In this document: positions 52,463-58,771 of the stretch, in pieces
Layout of the letters: each line of letters starts with the position of its first letter
Numbering within the stretch: the first letter of the stretch is position 1
Assembly: GCA_035362715.1 (NCBI GenBank)
Contig: DAOSDU010000001.1
Coordinates: 176,222 to 240,221, forward strand
Length of the DNA: 64,000 bases
Direction: 5' to 3'
Source: Methanofastidiosum sp.
Lineage (GTDB): Archaea > Methanobacteriota_B > Thermococci > Methanofastidiosales > Methanofastidiosaceae
Translations under genes and position numbers: made by a program
Notes under the pieces: generated by a model
Told to the model about the DNA's origin: nothing
What the model saw: the letters and a program-made list of their open reading frames with translations, nothing else
Database searches by the model: none

Positions 52463-52720
52463 TTAATAAGTCTCTTCCTTATGTTTTTCAAATCTTTCGA
52501 GTAACTCTTGTCTTTGTCTAATCAAATATTCAGAATAGTTCCCCCATCTGTTCTTACATTCTTTGCAGTACCACTCGGGCGAGTCCTCACTAATGCAACA
52601 CCCTCCCAATACAAGCTCTCCCTTTTACTCCTTTTCATACATCTCATACATTGGCAATCCATAATAAATTGGAACAGTATTCTCTCCCCCGCATTTTGGG
52701 CATTTTGGATTTTTTCCCAT
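52463..52720 (-). pseudogene. Zinc-ribbon protein interrupted by an in-frame TAA
   Basis: From the ATG at 52720 one frame encodes KCPKCGGENTVPIYYGLPMYEMYEKE, then TAA at 52625-52627, and continues in the same frame with KGELVLGGCCIS and SPEWYCKECKNRWGNY to a second stop at 52463. The two halves join into the common small zinc-ribbon family (CPKC ... ELVLGGC ... WYCKEC). A single GAA-to-TAA change explains the break. This fills most of the 487-bp gap from 52381 to 52867. Confidence 0.75.
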
Positions 52721-52879
52721 AAGATTTTCCTCATTTTATTATATTTAAATATTTAGGAAGAATTAATTAGTTCTAAATAAAAAAAATTGACTGCTCCGCT
52801 CTTAAATCCCATAAAGAACTCTAGGCAAAAGTTTAAATGAGATAAGAATTATTTTTAAATAATTATAATGGTGATAGCT

Positions 52880-53443
52880 ATGAGAAAAATAATAACTTTA
52901 TTGTTAAGCTTGTTATTTGTTGGAAGCACATTTGGGGTAGCATCAGCCCTTAGCAGTGCTGTAGACATTCCATGCTCTTCATGTGATGGTTCAGCTCCAT
53001 GTCTATGCGAAGGATCCCCTTACGGGATTAGTATGACGACAGTTAAAGTTGGGCAAACATTTACCATTACCCATAACAAACAAGAGACATATTGGCAGTG
53101 GATAAAAGTCGATGATTTTACACGCCAAGAGATATGGGGTGAAGTCGTTTTGAATGGACTTCCAGTTCGTTTGGGTCTTGTAGAATTAATAGACTTTAGA
53201 GCATATTATACTGATGGGTCATCCTATGATTACGAAGAAGCATTCAAAAAAGGAAGCGGAGGTCTTGATCACACAGTATACACATTTAGGGCAGTTCGCC
53301 CAGGTACAGTATATTTCACATTCAAATGCAATCCCAGAACAGGGCCATGTAGTTGCTGTGATAGGGTAGTCCCAGTCAGAATAGCCCCAAGTCTACCAAT
53401 GCTTTCATTCATGAAGATATTTGGATTTGGTAAAACAGATTAA
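52880..53443 (+). CDS. Small secreted beta-protein with C-terminal MKIL peptide (paralogue 3)
   Basis: The ATG at 52880 follows GGTGATAGCT; 187 residues with a signal peptide to about residue 24 and a Cys-rich mature start (CSSCDGSAPCLC). TTVKVGQTFTITHNKQET and GGLDHTVYTFRAVRPGTVYFTF match the two paralogues at 26.8-27.8 kb and recall chagasin-like (I42) inhibitors, tentatively. It ends SLPMLSFMKIFGFGKTD. Its distance from the other family members shows the tag family is dispersed. Confidence 0.65.
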   Translation: MRKIITLLLSLLFVGSTFGVASALSSAVDIPCSSCDGSAPCLCEGSPYGISMTTVKVGQTFTITHNKQETYWQWIKVDDFTRQEIWGEVVLNGLPVRLGLVELIDFRAYYTDGSSYDYEEAFKKGSGGLDHTVYTFRAVRPGTVYFTFKCNPRTGPCSCCDRVVPVRIAPSLPMLSFMKIFGFGKTD

Positions 53444-53526
53444 TATCTTTCTTTTTATCTTTATAATTTGAATTATTTTTTTACCAGTAAATTTAGAAGA
53501 TAAATCTCATTAGGAAAGTGAGTGTA

Positions 53527-53715
53527 ATGGATTGCGTATTATGTAAGAAACCAATTGAGAAATATAATGCAAAATTAAATCAGCTAAAGATTGATGAGTC
53601 TAATAGTGTGGACATATGTTTAGATTGCATTGATAAATTTCTAAACTGGCAAAAGACAATATTTGCAACTCTTTTCCCTACAAAAGTTGCCAAGAAGTGG
53701 GCCAGTAAGAAATGA
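53527..53715 (+). CDS. Small zinc-finger-like protein
   Basis: The ATG at 53527 follows GGAAAGTGAG; 62 residues. CVLCKKPIEKYN and VDICLDCIDKFLNWQ give a CxxC...CxxC pair likely to bind zinc, followed by a basic helix ending AKKWASKK. No named family was recognised; a nucleic-acid-binding role is plausible. Confidence 0.55.
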   Translation: MDCVLCKKPIEKYNAKLNQLKIDESNSVDICLDCIDKFLNWQKTIFATLFPTKVAKKWASKK

Positions 53716-53741
53716 ACCTATGAAAAATATTCTATAGGGCT

Positions 53742-54302
53742 CTAACCTGACTTTGCATCTCTCTTCTTACCTTCCCGATTGCATCCATAATGATCATATC
53801 CTTCCCTATCAAAACCATCCTTGTCAAAGCCGTTATACCCATATTTTGTCCCATTTCTGTGAAGGTCGTTTCTATCAAATCCATTTTTGTCGTACCCGTC
53901 TTTGTCAAATCCTTCTTTATCTCGGCCAAATCTATCATAGCCAGCTCTGTTATAGCCTTCTCTATCAAATCCCTTGTCATCATAGCCGTCTTTGTCAATG
54001 TTCTGAAAGTTAAATTTTCTGCCTGTATATCTATGGATGCCTTGTTTATTGAATCCTTTTTTATCGAAGCCCGCTTTGGAGTATCCTGCTCTATTATAGC
54101 CTTCTCTATCAAATCCGTGCTTATCATAGCCTTCCAAATCATAGCCGTGCCTGTCAAAGCCTTCTTTAGTGAAGCCACTGCTATCAAAAACTTCTGTATC
54201 AGAAATACTCTCTAGATAAACATTACATATCGGGCATTTTTCTAATTCCATGACAAATTTAATACCACAGCTCGGGCATTGTTTTCCTAAAATATCGGAC
54301 AT
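53742..54302 (-). CDS. Zinc ribbon plus GFDKx-repeat protein 2
   Basis: This 186-residue protein starts with a zinc ribbon (CPSCGIKFVMELEKCPIC, residues 9-26). From about residue 40 it is almost wholly built of GFDRH, GYDLE, GYDKH, GFDRE-type five-residue units, with one GIHRYTGRKFN spacer, as in the gene at 50787. About 25 units can be counted by eye. There is no signal peptide. The ribbon suggests a cytoplasmic interaction module. Function unknown. Confidence 0.7.
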   Translation of the reverse strand: MSDILGKQCPSCGIKFVMELEKCPICNVYLESISDTEVFDSSGFTKEGFDRHGYDLEGYDKHGFDREGYNRAGYSKAGFDKKGFNKQGIHRYTGRKFNFQNIDKDGYDDKGFDREGYNRAGYDRFGRDKEGFDKDGYDKNGFDRNDLHRNGTKYGYNGFDKDGFDREGYDHYGCNREGKKRDAKSG

Positions 54303-54474
54303 ACTAAATCATTCTCTTAATAATTAAATGGTAGCTTGATATAAATTTCTTGTTATGACTATGAGAAAGTTGGCCCTAAAAATAGATTTTGTTTTCTTAC
54401 CGTTTATGGGCTAGTCTTCGATATAATTTAAAATCAATAAAGTTTTATATATACAAATATATTTTAATTGTTAG

Positions 54475-54618
54475 ATGGATAAGATTTTTGATAAAAAACT
54501 CCACAAACTAGAAGATATAATGATTGAGGTTTTGGGCTCAAACAATATCTTTGCCATGGACCCTGAACTAAAAGAAATATGGAACAATGATGAAGATGAC
54601 CTCTGGGACTATCTTTAG
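54475..54618 (+). CDS. 47-residue acidic helical protein (leaderless)
   Basis: A short frame ATG 54475 to TAG 54618 encodes MDKIFDKKLHKLEDIMIEVL then an Asn/Asp-rich end NNDEDDLWDYL. A TATA box (GTTTTATATATA, about 54442-54453) lies 27 bp upstream, as at other leaderless genes nearby, which supports it as real. The helix-plus-acidic-tail design would suit a small antitoxin, but no partner is adjacent. Confidence 0.5.
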   Translation: MDKIFDKKLHKLEDIMIEVLGSNNIFAMDPELKEIWNNDEDDLWDYL

Positions 54619-54684
54619 GCAGAGAGAATATATCAAAAATGATTGAGATTAATATTTAGAACTGACATAACTATTTTTAATTAT

Positions 54685-54727
54685 TTGGCCCTAAAAATAA
54701 GGCCAGTGAGATAAATCCTATTAAAAA
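54685..54727. repeat. 43-bp intergenic repeat, left copy
   Basis: This sequence, starting TTGGCCCTAAAAATAAGGCC, is identical over 43 bp to 56069-56111. The pair brackets the fic gene. Shorter related pieces start at 54370 and 56751. Confidence 0.9.
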
Positions 54728-54755
54728 AATACCGTGTTTTGTTTAATAAGAAGGA

Positions 54756-54802
54756 TTCATATTAAAGGATCCTTTAATATTCCCAACTTCTATTAAAAGA
54801 AA
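54756..54802. repeat. 47-bp intergenic block with 22-bp palindrome
   Basis: Bases 54759-54780 (ATATTAAAGGATCCTTTAATAT without gaps between arms) form a perfect 22-bp palindrome. The whole block recurs with few changes at 56628-56673 after hicA, so it flanks the fic-hicBA segment. Confidence 0.8.
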
Positions 54803-54813
54803 AGGCCATTTCG

Positions 54814-54838
54814 TTTAATAGAAACTATTTCTATTAAA
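54814..54838. promoter_or_regulatory. Operator-like palindrome upstream of fic
   Basis: TTTAATAGAAA-CTA-TTTCTATTAAA is a perfect inverted repeat with 11-bp arms just upstream of the fic TATA box (ATTTTAAATA, about 54851-54860). The half-site TTCTATTAAA recurs at several places between 54.7 and 56.7 kb. Confidence 0.6.
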
Positions 54839-54882
54839 AAATAATGCAAAATTTTAAATAGAATAAACCCGTATAGTAATAT

Positions 54883-56037
54883 GTGGAAGCAGAAAATTAT
54901 AAAAATGCATTTGGAAAAATAGTGCCTATTGAAAATAGAGCGGGTGAGCAATACAATGTTTTCATACCAGACCCCTTGCCCCCAAAGGTTGATTTTGATG
55001 AAGAACTGGTCTTGATACTGTCAAAGGCTGAAGAGAAACTAGGAAAACTATCAGGGGTGGGATTAACACTTCCAAGTCCAAATCTACTTATCATCCCTTA
55101 CCTAAGAAAAGAAGCTATAATGAGCACAAGAATAGAAGGCACAAGAATATCTCTGCAAGAAGTATTGCTTTCAGAATCAAAAGAGGGGGAAGAAAAAACT
55201 CCTGATGCGAGAGAGGTAATTAATTACATAAACACTGTCAATTTTGCCTTAAAGCAAATTGAAAAAAATCAGATAGATTTGAGCCTTATAAAAAACATGC
55301 ATGAGATACTGATGGAAGGTGTCAGAGGGGACGAACGGTTGCCAGGAAAATTTAGGGAAGTCCAGAACTGGATTGGCTCTGAGCTATCCAAAGTATCCGA
55401 TGCTGTTTTTGTCCCGCCAAATCCTGAATCTGTTCCAGAATTGATGGATGAACTGATAGATTACCTAAATACAGAGCACAATGTTCCAGTCCTAGTCAGA
55501 TGTGCATTGATGCATTACCAGTTTGAGACTATCCACCCGTTCTGCGATGGCAATGGCAGGATAGGCCGAAGCCTCATATCGGTCTATTTATGCAAGAAAA
55601 AGAAGATAATAAAACCACTGCTTTATATCAGTGAATTTTTTGAAAAGTACAGGCTCCAATACAATGAGCTATTGCTTAAAACTGGTCAAACAGGCAGATT
55701 TGAGGAGTGGATTAAATTCTTTTTAAAGGCCGTTGAAGTTCAATCAGAAGATGCGTTACTAAGGGCGCAAAAACTTCTGGACCTAAGAGAATCATATAGG
55801 AAAAGGGTCCAAATGGAGACACATACTTCTGACATATTAAACATAATAGATTACTTGTTTTCAAATCCTTTTATTACAGTCTCTAGGGCAGGAAAAGAAT
55901 CTGGCGTTACCTATCCAACTGCAAAGAAGTATATCGATAAATTAATCAAATATGAAATCTTAAAGGAAACAAAACGCCAAGAAAGAGAAAAAATCTATGT
56001 TGCACATGAGATTTACGAGATAATAAAAGAGATTTAA
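54883..56037 (+). CDS. Fic-family protein with N-terminal inhibitory helix and C-terminal wHTH
   Basis: The start is GTG at 54883, 27 bp from the TATA box, hence probably leaderless; 384 residues. An N-terminal inhibitory-type motif STRIEGTRIS (residues about 79-88) precedes the Fic core HPFCDGNGRIGRSLI (HxFxDGNGRxGR). A C-terminal winged helix (NIIDYLFSNPFITVSRAGKESGVTYPTAKKYIDKL) follows. Fic enzymes transfer AMP or other nucleotides to proteins; intact catalytic and inhibitory motifs suggest a regulated active enzyme. The wHTH makes it a candidate repressor of its own promoter palindrome. Confidence 0.92.
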   Translation: MEAENYKNAFGKIVPIENRAGEQYNVFIPDPLPPKVDFDEELVLILSKAEEKLGKLSGVGLTLPSPNLLIIPYLRKEAIMSTRIEGTRISLQEVLLSESKEGEEKTPDAREVINYINTVNFALKQIEKNQIDLSLIKNMHEILMEGVRGDERLPGKFREVQNWIGSELSKVSDAVFVPPNPESVPELMDELIDYLNTEHNVPVLVRCALMHYQFETIHPFCDGNGRIGRSLISVYLCKKKKIIKPLLYISEFFEKYRLQYNELLLKTGQTGRFEEWIKFFLKAVEVQSEDALLRAQKLLDLRESYRKRVQMETHTSDILNIIDYLFSNPFITVSRAGKESGVTYPTAKKYIDKLIKYEILKETKRQEREKIYVAHEIYEIIKEI

Positions 56038-56080
56038 AACTATAAAGTTGTTCTAATTTTAAAGTAACTTGGCCCTAAAA
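56021..56080. repeat. fic 3'-end block, original copy
   Basis: The last codons of fic and the trailing spacer recur at 56703-56762, with taataaaagagatttaaaa at one end and taacttggccctaaaa at the other, 44 bp apart in both. The copies bracket hicBA. Confidence 0.75.
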
Positions 56081-56111
56081 ATAAGGCCAGTGAGATAAAT
56101 CCTATTAAAAA
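56069..56111. repeat. 43-bp intergenic repeat, right copy
   Basis: Identical to 54685-54727. It lies just after fic and before the hicB promoter. Confidence 0.9.
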
Positions 56112-56203
56112 TAAACAATTTCTATTAAAAGATAGGGCCAGATCTAAAGATAAACTCTTAATATGCATCAATTTTATATATTCTTTATTAGTAATTAGAA
56201 TAT

Positions 56204-56404
56204 ATGAAGCTAACAGTTATATTGGAGCCTCAGGAAGAAGGAGGATTCACTGTTTATGTTCCTTCTCTTCCCGGCTGTATTTCCCAAGGGGAGACAAAAG
56301 CTGAAGCGCTAAAGAATATCAAAGAGGCCATCGAACTATACCTGGAGCCGGATGTAAATGAGCTTGTGGAGTATTCCGGAGAAAGGCTCGAAGTGGCTAT
56401 ATGA
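56204..56404 (+). CDS. hicB: HicB-type antitoxin
   Basis: This 66-residue protein has the HicB partial RNase H-like fold: ILEPQEEGGFTVYVPSLPGCISQGETKAEALKNIKEAIELYL. It lacks a DNA-binding extension, like short HicB forms. It normally binds and blocks HicA. A TATA box at 56171-56180 lies 28 bp before the ATG, so the operon is probably leaderless. It overlaps hicA by 4 bp. Confidence 0.9.
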   Translation: MKLTVILEPQEEGGFTVYVPSLPGCISQGETKAEALKNIKEAIELYLEPDVNELVEYSGERLEVAI

Positions 56405-56625
56405 ACTCTGCTGTCCTTTCAGGCTTAGAAGTTATCAAAATCCTAAAAAAGGCAGGATTTATTGCAGTAAGGCAAAAAGGCTCCCATGTTAGACTTGAGA
56501 AACTAGGCGAAAATGGGCTTATCAAAGTCACCGTCCCGCTTCACAAAGAACTAAAGAAAGGTACATTAATGAGAATAATAAAAGATTCTGGATTAACACC
56601 GGAAGAATTTGAGCAATACAAATAG
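56401..56625 (+). CDS. hicA: HicA-type toxin (mRNA interferase)
   Basis: This 74-residue protein has the double-stranded-RNA-binding-like HicA fold with catalytic His in GSHVRL: LSGLEVIKILKKAGFIAVRQKGSHV, then TVPLHKELKKGTLMRIIKDSGLTPEEF. HicA cleaves mRNA when free of HicB. The catalytic residue is intact, so the module is likely functional. Confidence 0.92.
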   Translation: MNSAVLSGLEVIKILKKAGFIAVRQKGSHVRLEKLGENGLIKVTVPLHKELKKGTLMRIIKDSGLTPEEFEQYK

Positions 56626-56627
56626 TT

Positions 56628-56673
56628 TTCATATTAAAAGATCCTTTAAGATTCCCAACTTCTATTAAAGAAA
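56628..56673. repeat. Copy of the 47-bp palindrome block after hicA
   Basis: Matches 54756-54802 with a few substitutions (AAAAGATCCTTTAAG in place of AAAGGATCCTTTAAT). It closes the repeat-bounded fic-hicBA segment. Confidence 0.8.
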
Positions 56674-56702
56674 TAATAGAAAATTTTTAATAGAATTAGC
56701 CC

Positions 56703-56762
56703 TAATAAAAGAGATTTAAAATAATAAAAAGGCCCTGATTTTAATATAACTTGGCCCTAAAA
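56703..56762. repeat. fic 3'-end block, second copy
   Basis: A diverged copy of 56021-56080 after hicBA; it contains no gene. The rest of the 56626-56847 gap is AT-rich with a TATA-like box before the next gene. Confidence 0.75.
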
Positions 56763-56847
56763 TAACGAACTTCTACTTATTTTTCTCAAATTTTTTTGGT
56801 AATTAAATACCATTAGTCTTAAATATATACTTGCCATGCTATCTATC

Positions 56848-58332
56848 ATGAAAGGAAAATCATTATTACTGGGAATTATTATATTGACAATTTCCCTATC
56901 TGCCGTTTCGGGCAGCAATGGGGATTTTTATAATATTTCTTTTAATTCAGATGATGCCATAGTACATATAGACATCAAAGATAGCGATGTCGTTTATTTC
57001 ACGCAGAACGGTAATGTATATCGGGCCGATATGAATTCAAACAAGTCCGTCCTCTTAGACTCTCTGGGCTCTAAGGTGGCCCAGATTACATCTTCTGGGA
57101 ACATGATATCAGTTAGAACTCAAGATAAGAAGCTCTACGTATTCAATCACGATAAGAGGGTATTGTACAAATTTATAGCCCACCAGGGGGAACTCCAGCG
57201 GGTTATTATTGATGACAAGGGGTATCTTGCCGTAATTACTATAAAGGACATAGGGTTGGGCACAAGAGAGTGGGTAGGCTATGTTTATTCCCCGTCAGGG
57301 GATTTAATAGCCCAGAACAACTCAAGCTCAGTTTTATCATCCTTTACTTCATTAAATGACAAATTGGTCTTTGGGGCCGGGAACGGTAATGTTTCGGTCT
57401 ATGACAGCTCTGGATCTAGTAGGCTTTGGGTAAACAACATAGGGACTAGGATTAAAGATTTCCTGCACTACGGCGATGATGTGCTCCTAGCCTCAGAGAA
57501 ATCCATCTACGCCCTCTCCTACACAGAAGAGCCGATACTATCAAAGATACTGTCCATTGAGGAATACCCGGATCTCCTAGTAAGTGATAACCTAAGGGCT
57601 GGCGTTTCATCTACTGAAGGCTGCCTTTACCTATTGAGGAACTATTCTCTTGAAAATCAGTTCTCCTTTAACGGTGAGGAGATATTGAAGAACTGCCAGG
57701 GAAATGACAAGATTAAGGATGTTTCCCTTCTAGGCGACAAGACTGTTGTTCTGACTGATAAAGGGAAGATATTTGTAATAGAAAATGGCGAGAATAAGCT
57801 CTTGATAAATAAGAATTACCAGGGCATGATTACCTCCAAAGTCAGCGGATACCTTGATGGGAGTGAGAAGCTCTACGTGGTGTCGGTGGATGACTACAGG
57901 CTTGATTTCTATAGTTTTGATAATATACTAAAGCTAGAGGGAGAGATAAATACTGCCAAGGATAACTACAGATCATTCCTTGACAAAGTTGGAGAAGAAA
58001 ATGTCCCAACTTTTGAAGGGGAAACTTTGTTGAACACTATTAAAAGTAACTACAACAAGGCATTGTCTTCCTGGGAGTCAGGCGACTATAAGTCTTCAAA
58101 AGAATACTTGGATAAATTCAATACCGGGATAAACGAGTATTTCGGTGAGAAGGAAACTAAGAGCATCAATCTATTCTCAATAATCCTAATTGTTACAGTT
58201 TCGATACTGGCAATTATTGCTATACTCTTTTCAATGAGGAAGAAAAGCACAGTGTGTCCAAACTGCGGATATACCCTAAAGGAGTACTGGAGCCATTGTC
58301 CAAAATGCGGACAACATAAAGGAGGGCGATAA
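56848..58332 (+). CDS. Membrane-anchored beta-propeller-like sensor with cytoplasmic zinc ribbon
   Basis: Using the ATG at 56848 (TATA CTTAAATATATA 24 bp upstream, leaderless) gives 494 residues; an ATG at 56836 lies too close to the TATA box. A signal or first helix (about 1-22) is followed by a large external domain of WD/PQQ-like strands (VVYFTQNGNVYRADM, NMISVRTQDKKLYVF, LVFGAGNGNVSVYDS) and a helical stalk (about 365-425). A membrane helix (FSIILIVTVSILAIIAILFSM) and a zinc ribbon (CPNCGYTLKEYWSHCPKCG) complete it. It opens the kinase/phosphatase island and may be its external sensor. Confidence 0.78.
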   Translation: MKGKSLLLGIIILTISLSAVSGSNGDFYNISFNSDDAIVHIDIKDSDVVYFTQNGNVYRADMNSNKSVLLDSLGSKVAQITSSGNMISVRTQDKKLYVFNHDKRVLYKFIAHQGELQRVIIDDKGYLAVITIKDIGLGTREWVGYVYSPSGDLIAQNNSSSVLSSFTSLNDKLVFGAGNGNVSVYDSSGSSRLWVNNIGTRIKDFLHYGDDVLLASEKSIYALSYTEEPILSKILSIEEYPDLLVSDNLRAGVSSTEGCLYLLRNYSLENQFSFNGEEILKNCQGNDKIKDVSLLGDKTVVLTDKGKIFVIENGENKLLINKNYQGMITSKVSGYLDGSEKLYVVSVDDYRLDFYSFDNILKLEGEINTAKDNYRSFLDKVGEENVPTFEGETLLNTIKSNYNKALSSWESGDYKSSKEYLDKFNTGINEYFGEKETKSINLFSIILIVTVSILAIIAILFSMRKKSTVCPNCGYTLKEYWSHCPKCGQHKGGR

Positions 58333-58333
58333 A

Positions 58334-58771
58334 TTGAACTTTGGAATAGGTAAAGAAAGCGATCCTAAAGCTAAGTGCCCAAGCTGTAATGCCAATGTTT
58401 CTGAAGTGCCAAGGGGCGACAGATTCTTCTGCCCGTTCTGCGGGGAGAGCCTAAAAAAGAAGTATGTCACATTGAGTGCAAACAGGAACAGGATTAGGAT
58501 AACAGTTGATCCAATATCGCCTTCTGGAAGGGAAGATTTCAGGTCATTTTTCCCTGAGTCAGTTCTATCCTATATATCTAGAAGGCACTTTAAGTTCACA
58601 GAAGAAAATGGAGAAGTCTGCATCGAGGACATCGGCAGTGCAAACGGCACCCTCTTAAACGGAAAGGAGATTAGAGGCGGCGGCTTGTTCACCATAAAGA
58701 AAGGCGATAATATCGACCTTGGCGGAAGGCTAAGGGTTACTGTTGAGGGGATTGAGTTTGAATCGGTCTGA
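58334..58771 (+). CDS. Zinc ribbon-FHA domain protein
   Basis: This starts at TTG 58334 behind GGAGGGCGATAAA; 145 residues. A zinc ribbon (CPSCNANV ... FFCPFCGESL) is followed by an FHA domain with the phosphothreonine-binding pattern LSYISRRHFKF, IEDIGSANGTLLNG and GDNIDLGGRLRV (S-x-x-H and SANGT). It probably reads the kinase's phosphorylation. It follows the sensor gene by 1 bp and overlaps the phosphatase gene. Confidence 0.88.
   Translation: MNFGIGKESDPKAKCPSCNANVSEVPRGDRFFCPFCGESLKKKYVTLSANRNRIRITVDPISPSGREDFRSFFPESVLSYISRRHFKFTEENGEVCIEDIGSANGTLLNGKEIRGGGLFTIKKGDNIDLGGRLRVTVEGIEFESV

Noticed and set aside
52463..52720. Pyrrolysine read-through of the zinc-ribbon gene
   Set aside because: The internal stop is TAA, whereas pyrrolysine uses TAG.
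57000..58300. Reading the membrane propeller protein as a PQQ dehydrogenase
   Set aside because: No PQQ-binding or haem motifs are visible, and the C-terminal helix with zinc ribbon points to a sensor or scaffold.
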